In this document: piece by piece, positions 23,497-33,111 of the stretch
Numbering within the stretch: the stretch's first letter is position 1
Layout of the letters: each line of letters starts with the position of its first letter
NCBI GenBank assembly: GCA_966212235.1
Contig: CBIHPP010000010.1
Coordinates: forward strand, 62,001 to 126,000
Source of the DNA: Niastella sp966212235
GTDB lineage: Bacteria > Bacteroidota > Bacteroidia > Chitinophagales > Chitinophagaceae
Length of the DNA stretch: 64,000 nucleotides
Direction of reading: 5' to 3'
Notes under the pieces: model-generated
The model's input: only the letters and a program-made list of their open reading frames with translations
Told to the model about the DNA's origin: nothing
The model's database searches: none
Program-made: the position numbers and the translations under genes

Positions 23497-26400
23497 ATGC
23501 TGCCGTTTCTAAAGTCTTTTATTAAAAAAGGGATTGTTCTGCCTGTTTATATCTGTTTTTCCGGTCTGTTGCAGGGTCAGCAATCCGCCTCTTATCATTT
23601 TACACACCTCGATTATAACCAGGGACTGTCTAATAACCAGGTAAATTGCATCTATAAAGACAAAAAGGGGTTCATGTGGTTTGGCACCATGAGCGGACTG
23701 AACCGCTTCGATGGTTACACTTTTAAGACTTTCCGCCATTCCATAAAAGATACCAACTCCATCATCGATGACTATATCTCAAAAATTGTAGCCGGACCTG
23801 ATAATAAATTATGGGTCCTGTCGCGGATCGGCTTTAACAGGTACGATCCCGCAACGGAGAAATTTGATCGTTCCGTTGAAAAGTATTTACAGAAACGGGG
23901 GCTACCTGCTTATGGCCTGGTCGATATTGTTCGTGCCCAAAAAGGTTATTTATTTGTTTACCGCGATCTTGGAATTTACTACCTGGAAAATGATCAGCCT
24001 GCTATTCCTGTAATAAAGAATCCTACGCTGCAAACCAATTTCATTGCAGATGTTAAAATGGATTCGAAAAATAATTGCTGGGTCCTTTATTGCAATGGTT
24101 TAATAGAACAGGTTGATGTTCTATCGAAAAAAGTGATTGGACGTACTGCTATACTGCAGCAAAAACAAGGGGCCAATAAATTTTTCTACAAGCTGTTTAT
24201 TGATGCGCAAAACGATCTATGGATCTATGGCAGCGGGATCACCAAAGGTATTTACCGGGTGAATACAACATTGAATACCCTGCAACAAATAGCCAGCAAT
24301 GAAGGTACCGCTATACTCAGCAGTAATATTATTTTGAGTATAGTGGAAGATAACAAGGGGCTTTTATGGATAGCAACAGATCATGGCGGACTCAATATCC
24401 TGAACAAAAAGAACATGACGGTGCAGGTGTTGCTTAACAAACCGGGCGATGATCACAGCCTTGCCCAGAACAGCCTTACAGAATTATATAAAGATAACCT
24501 CGGCATTATTTGGGTGGGAACATACAAACAGGGGATCAATTTTTATCACGAAGGCATTATCAAATTCCCATTATACCGCCATGAAGAAGCAGACCGGGCC
24601 AGCCTTCCATACAACGATGTAAACAGGTTTGTAGAAGATGGAAAAGGAAATATCTGGATCGGTACCAATGGGGGAGGACTTATTTATTTTGACCGCACCA
24701 ATAATACATTTAAACAGTTCAAACATGATGCAGCCAATGATAACAGTGTCACCAACGATGTTATTGTAAGTCTTTATATCGATCACACCAACCTGCTATG
24801 GATCGGTACTTTTTTTGGCGGGCTCGACAGCTACGATGGTAAAAAATTCATTCATCACCGGCACAATGAGAAAGACAGCGCCAGCCTGGCTGACGACCGC
24901 GTTTGGGAAATTTATGAAGACCGCGATCAAAATCTCTGGATAGGTACTTTGGAAGCTGGTTTGGAAAGGTACGACCGTACAACAGGCCGTTTTATCCATT
25001 ACAAACCACTGGCCCCAAATTCTGTTCATACCGGTTATATTTCTTCAATAACCGAAGACAATCATGGAAATTTATGGGTAGGTACTTCATATGGTATTGA
25101 TGTACGGGATAAAAACACCGGCACATTTAAACAATTGCTGGGAAGAGAAACCAGACTGAGCAATGATAATATTATCGCCATTTACAACGATAGCCGGGGA
25201 TTAACCTGGGTAGGTACCCGCGATGGGTTGAATATTTATAACCCGCAAAAAAACAGTTTCCAGGTTTTTAGAAAAGAAGACGGCCTGCCCGACAATACCA
25301 TTCTCAATATTATAGAAGACAATGCGCATGACCTGTGGATCAGCACGCCCAATGGCGTCAGCCGGGTCACCTGTTCAGGAACAATGAAAGACAGCATGCG
25401 CATCAATTGCATTAATTACGACCGGCTCGATGGTTTGCAGGGAAAAGAGTTCAATGAAAATGCCGCGTTAAAAACCCGGCGCGGTGAGATCGTCTTTGGC
25501 GGCGCCAACGGATTTAACCTGTTCGATCCGGCTAACCTGAAGATCAATACCAATACACCTGCCGTTGTATTGACGGGCTTGCAGGTGTTTAATCAAAATA
25601 TTGAAGCAGGCGATAAGATCAGCAACCAGGTCATTCTGCAGAAAGCGATCTCCGAAACGGATGCCATCACCCTGCGGTACGATGAGGATATTTTTTCTAT
25701 TGAATTCGCTTCACTGGGTTATATCAATACCCATAAAAACAGATACGCCTACCGGCTGAAAGGCTTTAACGATAACTGGCTGTATACCGATGGCAACTCC
25801 CGCAAAGTAACCTACACCAATCTTGATCCGGGAAAATATATTTTTTATGTAAAAGCCTCTAACGATCAGGGTGTGTGGAACGAACAGGGGATTGCAGTGA
25901 ATATTGTTGTGCTGCCGCCTTTCTGGTTAACACCACTGGCTTATTTGCTGTATGCGCTTACGGTACTGATCGTTTTGTTTGTTGCCCGCCGTATGATCAT
26001 TCAACGGGCAAAAATGCGGTTTGCATTGGAACAGGAAAGAAAAGAAGCAAGCCGCATACGTGAACTGGACCTGATGAAGATCCGATTCTTTACCAATGTG
26101 AGCCATGAGTTCCGCACACCGCTGTCACTGATATTAACGCCGCTCGAAAGAATGATCAGGTCTGCCAATGAACCGGCGCAGCGTTCGCAATACCAGTTGA
26201 TCCATCGCAATGCACGGCGGCTGTTGAACCTGGTGAACCAACTGCTCGATTTTCGCAAAATGGAAGTGCAGGAATTAAAATTGCATGCTGCCGAAGGAGA
26301 TATTGTTCAATTCATCAAAGAAACGGTTTGTTCATTTAATGACATCGCTGAAAAAAAGAACATCCGGTTCTCCTATTCGGCTGCACTGGAAAGCCTGTTC

Positions 26401-27627
26401 ACGACATTCGACCACGACAAACTGGAACGGATCATCTTCAACCTGCTTTCCAATGCGTTTAAGTTCACCTCTGAAAATGGTACGGTTTCCGTAGATGTAA
26501 GCGCCATTAAAAAGGCCGATGAAACCCTGCTTGAAATAAGAATAAAAGATACCGGTATTGGTGTGCCGGCCGACCGGCATGAAAAAATATTTGAACGTTT
26601 CTTTCAGCATGAAGTGCCTGGCACCATGGTAAACCAGGGGAGTGGTATTGGGCTGGCCATCACCAAAGAATTTGTAAACCTGCTCGAAGGCGCCATCAGC
26701 GTAGAGAGTGAAGAAGGCAAAGGTTCGTGTTTTACCGTACTGTTGCCGGTAAAAGAAATAACGCCATCCGTTGTTGAACAACCGGAAGAAGAAGATGAGT
26801 TTTCGGAAACAGACAAGAGTTCAGTGGTAGCCAGTACCGTTATGACGACCAGCAAAAAAGTATATACTGTTTTGCTCGTGGAAGACAATGAGGATTTTTT
26901 GTTCTACCTGAAAGACAACCTGCGTGAATATTACAATATCACAGAGGCCGTGAATGGAAAGGAAGGATGGCAGAAAACATTATCAGTGCATCCGGATATT
27001 GTAGTGAGCGATATCAATATGCCTGTAATGAATGGTATTGAGTTGTGTAAGAAAATAAAACAGGACCAACGCACCCAACACATTCCCGTTGTTTTATTAA
27101 CCGCGCTCACCGGTGAAGAACAGCAATTGCGTAGTATTGAAACAGGCGCTGCCGATTACATGACAAAGCCGTTCAATTTTGAAATTCTGGTTAGCCGCAT
27201 AAAGAACCTGCTACAGCAGCAACAATCCCTGAAACAAACATTTACCAAACAGGTAGCCGTTAAAACAACAGACATTCAGATCGCTTCACCTGATGAAAAA
27301 TTTGTTCAGGATGCATTGGCTATCGTAGAAAAAAATATCTCCAACGCTGAATTTTCAGTAGAAGAATTAAGCCGCGCTTTATTGTTAAGCAGGGCCGCTG
27401 TTTACAAACGATTGTTTGTGCTCACTGGTAAAACCCCTACCGAATTTATACGATCCGTGCGATTGCAACGCGCTATGCAATTGCTTGAAAAAACAAAAAT
27501 GACCGTTGCCGAAGTTGCCTACGAAACCGGTTTTAACAACCCAAAATACTTTTCAAAATACTTCAAAGCTGCATTCGGAAAATTACCCTCTGTTCATCAG
27601 GCAGAAGCAAAAAAAAGCAGCACTTGA
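23497..27627 (+). CDS. SusR-like hybrid two-component regulator (HTCS)
   Basis: A 1376-residue one-protein signalling system. A signal peptide (about 1-28) is followed by two-component-regulator propeller repeats (about 35-690; many LWIGT- or MWFGT-type strands), a Y_Y_Y domain (about 735-805) and a membrane helix (809-832). Next come HisKA with H870 (NVSHEFRTPLS), HATPase (NLLSNAFKFT, DTGIGVP), a receiver with D1172 (VVSDINMPVMNG) and an AraC HTH (about 1280-1372). Such proteins bind an oligosaccharide in the periplasm and switch on a polysaccharide utilisation locus. No SusCD or glycoside hydrolase gene adjoins it; it starts 65 nt after the NarL regulator. TATACTTG at 23481-23488 is a near-consensus promoter, so it is probably transcribed separately. 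Ligand unknown. Confidence 0.95.
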   Translation: MLPFLKSFIKKGIVLPVYICFSGLLQGQQSASYHFTHLDYNQGLSNNQVNCIYKDKKGFMWFGTMSGLNRFDGYTFKTFRHSIKDTNSIIDDYISKIVAGPDNKLWVLSRIGFNRYDPATEKFDRSVEKYLQKRGLPAYGLVDIVRAQKGYLFVYRDLGIYYLENDQPAIPVIKNPTLQTNFIADVKMDSKNNCWVLYCNGLIEQVDVLSKKVIGRTAILQQKQGANKFFYKLFIDAQNDLWIYGSGITKGIYRVNTTLNTLQQIASNEGTAILSSNIILSIVEDNKGLLWIATDHGGLNILNKKNMTVQVLLNKPGDDHSLAQNSLTELYKDNLGIIWVGTYKQGINFYHEGIIKFPLYRHEEADRASLPYNDVNRFVEDGKGNIWIGTNGGGLIYFDRTNNTFKQFKHDAANDNSVTNDVIVSLYIDHTNLLWIGTFFGGLDSYDGKKFIHHRHNEKDSASLADDRVWEIYEDRDQNLWIGTLEAGLERYDRTTGRFIHYKPLAPNSVHTGYISSITEDNHGNLWVGTSYGIDVRDKNTGTFKQLLGRETRLSNDNIIAIYNDSRGLTWVGTRDGLNIYNPQKNSFQVFRKEDGLPDNTILNIIEDNAHDLWISTPNGVSRVTCSGTMKDSMRINCINYDRLDGLQGKEFNENAALKTRRGEIVFGGANGFNLFDPANLKINTNTPAVVLTGLQVFNQNIEAGDKISNQVILQKAISETDAITLRYDEDIFSIEFASLGYINTHKNRYAYRLKGFNDNWLYTDGNSRKVTYTNLDPGKYIFYVKASNDQGVWNEQGIAVNIVVLPPFWLTPLAYLLYALTVLIVLFVARRMIIQRAKMRFALEQERKEASRIRELDLMKIRFFTNVSHEFRTPLSLILTPLERMIRSANEPAQRSQYQLIHRNARRLLNLVNQLLDFRKMEVQELKLHAAEGDIVQFIKETVCSFNDIAEKKNIRFSYSAALESLFTTFDHDKLERIIFNLLSNAFKFTSENGTVSVDVSAIKKADETLLEIRIKDTGIGVPADRHEKIFERFFQHEVPGTMVNQGSGIGLAITKEFVNLLEGAISVESEEGKGSCFTVLLPVKEITPSVVEQPEEEDEFSETDKSSVVASTVMTTSKKVYTVLLVEDNEDFLFYLKDNLREYYNITEAVNGKEGWQKTLSVHPDIVVSDINMPVMNGIELCKKIKQDQRTQHIPVVLLTALTGEEQQLRSIETGAADYMTKPFNFEILVSRIKNLLQQQQSLKQTFTKQVAVKTTDIQIASPDEKFVQDALAIVEKNISNAEFSVEELSRALLLSRAAVYKRLFVLTGKTPTEFIRSVRLQRAMQLLEKTKMTVAEVAYETGFNNPKYFSKYFKAAFGKLPSVHQAEAKKSST

Positions 27628-27738
27628 CGGATTATACCGTTTAAACCGGTATTTTACGCCTGCCGTCAACATTTAGATACCCTTATTTATACAAACCGAT
27701 ACCATAGGTATGATCGCTGGCTGTTAATTTCACACCGT

Positions 27739-27746
27739 TAATTTTG
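27739..27746 (+). promoter_or_regulatory. TAnnTTTG promoter motif
   Basis: TAATTTTG fits the -7 consensus and ends 14 nt before the ATG at 27761, implying a very short leader. The -33 element is unclear. Confidence 0.45.
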
Positions 27747-27760
27747 CCTGCCACCTGAAT

Positions 27761-28234
27761 ATGAAAACGATTGATATGCGGTTTGTCCGATTTGCTATGT
27801 GCATTTCTACGTTGTTGTGTAGTGTGTATCTTTCTCTCGTTGCCTCGCCTTCCGGCAGGGAATATTTCGTGAAAACAAGGGCTGATATTATCGTATTTCC
27901 ACGGGCATCTTTTCCGGTAATAAAAAATAATATAACTCGGGTGTTGGATGTTGCTTTTGAAAGAGCAGGAACCGCCAACGACCTGCTAACTAAGTATACG
28001 GGTAGTCACTTCTTTTATTGGGAGTTACAGGATTCTAAGGACCAATTTGTTCTGAAAACAAGCCGCCTGGTTGCAATCGTCCGGCCTCTGACTTTGGCTG
28101 GGACGGGGGCGGTTTTGTTTTCAGACAATACTGGTAAAACTCACTTGCAGGAACAACCTGTGAAACCAGTACCAAGGCGGTCAAAACAGATTCGACAATT
28201 TTTCAGCAGCAATAATAAAATAATAAAAGTTTAA
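27761..28234 (+). CDS. Hypothetical secreted or anchored protein, 157 residues
   Basis: No known domain is recognised. Residues about 8-30 form a hydrophobic signal-like segment (FVRFAMCISTLLCSVYLSLVA). The mature part has a mixed beta-like pattern (REYFVKTRADIIVFP, SHFFYWELQDSKDQFVLKTS) and a basic, low-complexity tail (RRSKQIRQFFSSNNK). A promoter-like TAATTTTG lies just upstream and no opposite-strand gene explains the frame, which support it being real. It is not obviously linked to the preceding regulator. Function unknown. Confidence 0.5.
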   Translation: MKTIDMRFVRFAMCISTLLCSVYLSLVASPSGREYFVKTRADIIVFPRASFPVIKNNITRVLDVAFERAGTANDLLTKYTGSHFFYWELQDSKDQFVLKTSRLVAIVRPLTLAGTGAVLFSDNTGKTHLQEQPVKPVPRRSKQIRQFFSSNNKIIKV

Positions 28235-28642
28235 ATACGACTATCACGCTGTTCGCGTTATTATAAGCCGAAATCGAAAACGAATTATATTTGTTGGATT
28301 ATGTGGAAAATGAGAGGCATCCGCCAGCTGGCGGATGCCTTTTGTCGTTTTGCTCACGGTTATGATCATCGAGCCTGATAAGTTGATAATAATCAATAAA
28401 TTAATAATTGATTTAGTTAATATAATTTTCGTAATTTCAAACAGTCCAACAGGTTACATGGCACCCGCCATGTAGGTTTCTGAAAAGTACACGCAGTTTT
28501 TAAGATTCCTGATTAAAACATTCCCACACGCCGGTATTGTTAAGGAATCGCCGGTGTGAAGAACAGAAAAGGTAAGGTCTGTCGTAGCAAATTTTATGTC
28601 TGCAGCAATTACAGGTGTAATGCTGTTTAATCAAATATTGCT
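28235..28642. other. Intergenic region before the seven-gene signalling operon
   Basis: About 400 nt. It contains TATATTTG (28286-28293), a promoter-like word, followed by a perfect palindromic terminator (28316-28343). A 25-codon frame starts at about 28301 but encodes the palindrome itself and is probably not a gene. Further right are an ACATGGC-GCCATGT hairpin (about 28456-28473) and a second imperfect stem (about 28531-28558), which may shape the leader of the hybrid kinase mRNA. Confidence 0.5.
28316..28343 (+). terminator. Perfect palindrome plus T-run
   Basis: GGCATCCGCCAG and CTGGCGGATGCC (28316-28339) form a 24-nt perfect palindrome followed by TTTT. The centre CCAGCTGG recurs in the 36-nt palindrome at 59496-59531. 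It would end transcripts from 27761 or from the promoter-like word at 28286. Confidence 0.75.
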
Positions 28643-31600
28643 ATGAAGTTTATCAGAAATCTGTCTGTCAGGAACAAATTACTCCTCGTTTCTCTCATTC
28701 CTTTAGCGGCCTTATTGTACTTTTTATCGGCTGGTGTCGTGGACAAAATATCCAGGCAGCAAAATATCCGGCGGGTATACAATGATGTGCTTGAAATTGA
28801 AAAGATCTCCGATATCATTCACAACTTACTGGAAGAACGCAGCTATTCGATCAGTTATGTAGGCAGTGGCGGAAAAGAAGATAAAGCGGAAATGCTCCTC
28901 CGGCGAATGGAAACCGACAAGTCTGTTTCCGCCTTCAAAGAATTGCTTGCAACTCAGAAAAAGAATAAGAAAATAACCTCATTGGCTGCTTTGCCCGATA
29001 TACGCAATGGCATTAACCTGCTAACGGTAGATATTGACACCATGGCCAGGGCCTATGCCATCATGAGTATCCTGTTGATAGATGATGGGAATATTACGTA
29101 TCGTAGTGTGCAGGACCCCGAGATCAGGAACCTGATCGAAACACACCTGTATTTGTTAAACGCAAAAGGATATTTAGGCCAGTTGCGGATGCACCTGCAC
29201 CTCGCCCTTATAAACAAAGGGTTTCGTAAAAGCGAATTCGCTGAATTTGCCAGGCTTAAAGGGAAATATGAGAACAATATCGACCGGTATTATAAAAATG
29301 CCGCCCCTGCCCAGTTAACAGCGTTAAAAGCGCTGCTGAACAAACCGGCTGTTGTATTAACAAGAAAGCTGATGGATTCGGTGCTAAAAAAGCCGGAAGT
29401 GGCAGCCAGCCTGCCGGTTGACACCTGGCGCATGAATGCTACCAGTTATCTGAATGGGTTAAAAGAGCTGGAAGATGAATCGATCCTTGAAACCCGGCAT
29501 CTGGCAGAAGAAAAATTGGCGGTTATTTCAGCCACCTTAAAATGGGGTGTAGTCATAGTGCTGGTTGTTATTTTCCTCATTTCTCTGTTGTTGTACCTGG
29601 TTATCAAATCTATCGTCGATGACCTGGGGGTGATCAAAAATGCTGCAGACCGCATTGCCAAAGGGGAGACAGCACTCACGGTACCGGTAAATTCCAAAGA
29701 TGAAATAGGGGATCTGGCTATCTCATTTAACAAGGTAATCGCCGTATCAAAAGAATATACCCAAATAGCGCATACCATCGGCAAAGGCGACTATTCGCCC
29801 ATTATAAACATTCGTAGTGACGCCGACCTGTTGGGGCGCTCACTGGAATCTATGCGAAATAACCTGCAACAACTTTCTTTAGAAAATGAAAAACGCACCT
29901 GGCTGTTAACAGGCGCCAGTGTACTGAACGATATTTTACGGGGCGAAAAAGAGGTGCAGGACCTCGCCGGGCAGGCGATCAGCCTGCTTACTGCTTATCT
30001 CAAAGCCCAGGTAGGCGCTATTTACGTGGCCGAAAACAGTCACCTGCAATTGGTAGGCAGTTATGCCTTTAATCTACGAAAGGGCAATAACAACATTGTT
30101 CAGCCAGGCGAGGGCCTCATAGGACAGGCTGCTTTGGAAAAAAAGCCGATCATCTTTGCCGATGTACCGGAAGATTACGTGAAAGTGAATTCAGGACTGG
30201 GTCAGGTTACACCCAGGAATATCCTGGTATACCCATTCCTGTACGACGACCAGGTAAAGGGCGTCATTGAGATCGGGACTGTGCGCGAAATAGCTGATCA
30301 GGACCTGCAGTTATTGAAGTTAGTTTCGGAAAGCATTGGCATTGCCATCAATTCGTCGCAGTCAAGGGCGCAGCTGAAAGAATTGCTGGAAGAAACCCAG
30401 CGCCAGTCCGAAGAACTGGTAGCGCAACAGGAAGAACTGAAACAAACCAACGAAGAACTACAGGAAAAGACCCAGCTGCTCGAACGGTCGGAAGCTGAGT
30501 TGAAGGCGCAGCAGGAAGAGCTGCAGCAAACGAATGAAGAACTGGAAGAAAAAGCCAACCTGCTTGAAGAGCAAAAGGAAAAACTGGAAATGGCCAAAAT
30601 TGAAGTGGAAACGAAGGCTCGGGAACTGGAAGCAACCAGTAAATATAAATCAGAGTTCCTGGCCAACATGTCGCACGAATTGCGCACCCCGCTCAACAGC
30701 ATATTAATACTGGCCCAGCTGTTAACAGAAAATAAAAGCAAAGGGCTCACGCCAAAAGATATTGAATTTGCCCTGAATATCTACAATTCAGGCACCGATC
30801 TGCTGAACCTGATCAACGAGATCCTGGACCTTTCGAAAGTGGAAGCCGGTAAAATTGAGATTGAGATAGAAGAAGTGCCGGTTGAGCGCCTTACCCAAAA
30901 CCTGCATCAACTGTTCACAGAAATTGCAAAGAATAAACATATCGACTTCAACATAATAAGCCACAAAGAACATTTCAGATCACCCCTGTTCACTGACAGG
31001 CAACGGTTGGAACAAATATTACGCAACCTGCTGTCCAATGCTTTTAAATTTACCGACAGGGATGGGAAAATAGAAGTTACCATCGATGTACAACCGCCCG
31101 ATAGCACGCTACACAGCGTAAAACTGCGAAGCTTACCCGAGGTGGCCGTGTTTTCCGTTGCCGATACCGGCATCGGCATCGCCGAAAATAAGCAGGGTAT
31201 TATTTTTGAAGCATTTCAACAAGCCGATGGTTCAACCAAGCGAAAATTTGGTGGTACCGGTCTGGGTTTATCCATTAGCCGCGAACTGGCGGGTGCATTA
31301 GGTGGAGAAATACAGCTGACGAGCGAGGAAGGCAAAGGCAGCACTTTTACTCTGTACCTGCCGTTGAATTTTGATGCCGCCAATGTTACAAAGGGAGAAA
31401 GAAATATAGAGATCCGAAAACCGGTTGCAAAGCAGGTGTTACCCGTAATTCCGCCACATGTGCCTTCACCCACAGCGGAGGCAGAGGCCGAAGACGATCG
31501 CTATAACATCCGGGATAATGATAAAACCATTCTCATTATTGAAGATGATGTATCATTTTCCCAACTGTTGCTGAATATAGCCCGCGAAAAAGGGTATAAG

Positions 31601-32692
31601 GGCATTTTGGCACACCAGGGTAATACGGGTTTAAGCCTGGCGCGGCATTACCGGCCCGACGCTATTATCCTGGATATGAAGCTGCCGGTGCTGGATGGTT
31701 CGGAAGTATTGCGCCTGTTGAAGAGCGATCCGGATCTGCGCCATATACCCGTACAGATCATGTCGGGGTACGATAGGCGAAAAGAAGGCCTGGAACTGGG
31801 CGCCTTTGATTTTATAAGGAAACCGCTTAATTACGATGCTGTGCAGGGTGCTTTCGACCGTATGCAAAATTTTATAGACCGCAAGCTGAAGAAATTGCTG
31901 GTGGTGGAAGATAATCCACAACAGAATAAAGCCATTCGGGAGCTCATTGGCAATGGGGATGTAAAATCATTTGCTGCTCACACCGGTCAGGAAGCATATA
32001 CCATGTTGCAGGATGAGAAATTCGATTGCATTATCATCGACCTGGGTTTACCCGATATGACGGGTTTCGAATTGATGGAAAAAATAAAGGAAAGCGATCA
32101 GTTTAACAAGATCCCCATCATCGTATACACAGGTCGGGATATGAACAAGGACGAAGCCCGGCAACTGGAAAAACTGGCCAATACGGTAGTGCTGAAAACA
32201 TCCGATTCAAAAGAGCGGCTGCTCGATGAAACGGCTTTGTTCCTGCACCGGGTTGAATCGAAACTGCCGAAAGAAAAACAGCAGATCATTCGCAAACTCC
32301 ATCGTACGGAAGAGATACTGAAGAATAAAAAAGTGCTGATCGTCGATGATGATATGCGAAACATTTATTCACTCACCAATGTACTGGAAGAAGAAGGCAT
32401 GAAGTGTTATGTGGCGGAGAACGGCAGGGTGGCCGTTGATATGCTGAATAAGCAACAGGATATCGATATAGTACTCATGGATATCATGATGCCGGAAATG
32501 GATGGGTATGAAGCCACCATGGCCATCCGTAAAATGAATACATATGATAAACTACCCATCATTGCGCTAACAGCAAAAGCCATGAAAGGGGACCGCGAAA
32601 AATGTTTGGAAGCGGGGATGAGCGATTATGTTTCCAAACCGGTCAATATTGAGCAATTGCTGTCGCTGATGCGGGTTTGGCTGTACCGATAA
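28643..32692 (+). CDS. Large hybrid sensor histidine kinase with NIT-like sensor, HAMP, GAF and three receivers
   Basis: A 1349-residue kinase. TM1 (about 13-33) and TM2 (about 301-325) enclose a periplasmic helical domain like the nitrate/nitrite-sensing NIT fold (LLEERSYSISYVGSGG near 63-78). HAMP (about 322-375), GAF (about 426-572) and a long coiled coil with E-E-L-Q-Q-T-N repeats follow. HisKA has H678 (ANMSHELRTPLN), and HATPase is at about 785-905 (NLLSNAFKFT, DTGIGIA, GTGLGLSIS). Three receivers have D1011, D1133 and D1280. The third and the next gene's receiver share the MMPxMDGYEA type. It heads a seven-gene operon with receivers, CheR and CheB. The ligand is not known, and nitrate binding is not implied by the fold alone. 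Confidence 0.93.
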   Translation: MKFIRNLSVRNKLLLVSLIPLAALLYFLSAGVVDKISRQQNIRRVYNDVLEIEKISDIIHNLLEERSYSISYVGSGGKEDKAEMLLRRMETDKSVSAFKELLATQKKNKKITSLAALPDIRNGINLLTVDIDTMARAYAIMSILLIDDGNITYRSVQDPEIRNLIETHLYLLNAKGYLGQLRMHLHLALINKGFRKSEFAEFARLKGKYENNIDRYYKNAAPAQLTALKALLNKPAVVLTRKLMDSVLKKPEVAASLPVDTWRMNATSYLNGLKELEDESILETRHLAEEKLAVISATLKWGVVIVLVVIFLISLLLYLVIKSIVDDLGVIKNAADRIAKGETALTVPVNSKDEIGDLAISFNKVIAVSKEYTQIAHTIGKGDYSPIINIRSDADLLGRSLESMRNNLQQLSLENEKRTWLLTGASVLNDILRGEKEVQDLAGQAISLLTAYLKAQVGAIYVAENSHLQLVGSYAFNLRKGNNNIVQPGEGLIGQAALEKKPIIFADVPEDYVKVNSGLGQVTPRNILVYPFLYDDQVKGVIEIGTVREIADQDLQLLKLVSESIGIAINSSQSRAQLKELLEETQRQSEELVAQQEELKQTNEELQEKTQLLERSEAELKAQQEELQQTNEELEEKANLLEEQKEKLEMAKIEVETKARELEATSKYKSEFLANMSHELRTPLNSILILAQLLTENKSKGLTPKDIEFALNIYNSGTDLLNLINEILDLSKVEAGKIEIEIEEVPVERLTQNLHQLFTEIAKNKHIDFNIISHKEHFRSPLFTDRQRLEQILRNLLSNAFKFTDRDGKIEVTIDVQPPDSTLHSVKLRSLPEVAVFSVADTGIGIAENKQGIIFEAFQQADGSTKRKFGGTGLGLSISRELAGALGGEIQLTSEEGKGSTFTLYLPLNFDAANVTKGERNIEIRKPVAKQVLPVIPPHVPSPTAEAEAEDDRYNIRDNDKTILIIEDDVSFSQLLLNIAREKGYKGILAHQGNTGLSLARHYRPDAIILDMKLPVLDGSEVLRLLKSDPDLRHIPVQIMSGYDRRKEGLELGAFDFIRKPLNYDAVQGAFDRMQNFIDRKLKKLLVVEDNPQQNKAIRELIGNGDVKSFAAHTGQEAYTMLQDEKFDCIIIDLGLPDMTGFELMEKIKESDQFNKIPIIVYTGRDMNKDEARQLEKLANTVVLKTSDSKERLLDETALFLHRVESKLPKEKQQIIRKLHRTEEILKNKKVLIVDDDMRNIYSLTNVLEEEGMKCYVAENGRVAVDMLNKQQDIDIVLMDIMMPEMDGYEATMAIRKMNTYDKLPIIALTAKAMKGDREKCLEAGMSDYVSKPVNIEQLLSLMRVWLYR

Positions 32693-32703
32693 AAATAATA
32701 AAC

Positions 32704-33111
32704 ATGGGGGAATCCGTATTATCACACAGGAGCATCTTGATTGTTGATGATGATGTACGCAACACATTTGCTCTGGTAAGTTATTTAGAAACCTTAGACA
32801 TGAAAATTTACACGGCGGAGCATGGTAGGGACGCTTTGGAGATCTTACAGAAGAACGATCAGATTGAAGTGGTTTTAATGGACATCATGATGCCGGTAAT
32901 GGATGGTTATGAGGCTATGCGAAAAATGAAAGAGAACGGCGTAACGGCTGACATTCCCGTTATTGCTGTTACCGCAAGAGCTATGAAGGGCGACCGGGAA
33001 AAGTGCCTGAGGGCAGGCGCTTCCGATTATATTTCAAAACCGGTGAACCTGGCAGCGCTTTTGGAAAAAATGGAGCGGCTGATCAGCGTGTCAAAAAACA
33101 GTAATGAATGA
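32704..33111 (+). CDS. Single-domain response regulator
   Basis: A 135-residue stand-alone receiver with acidic residues D15-D17 and phosphoacceptor D60 (VVLMDIMMPVMDG). It has no output domain, so it likely relays phosphate or acts by protein contact. It closely resembles the third receiver of the preceding hybrid kinase (shared VRNxxxL, MMPxMDGYEA and ARAMKGDREKCLxAG-type blocks), suggesting gene duplication. I chose the ATG at 32704, 11 nt after the kinase stop; a start at 32677 would overlap the kinase and add nine residues. The CheR gene overlaps its stop by 4 nt. Confidence 0.9.
   Translation: MGESVLSHRSILIVDDDVRNTFALVSYLETLDMKIYTAEHGRDALEILQKNDQIEVVLMDIMMPVMDGYEAMRKMKENGVTADIPVIAVTARAMKGDREKCLRAGASDYISKPVNLAALLEKMERLISVSKNSNE

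Noticed and set aside
28301..28378. 25-codon frame over the palindromic terminator
   Set aside because: It is made up largely of the palindrome; more likely chance than a peptide.
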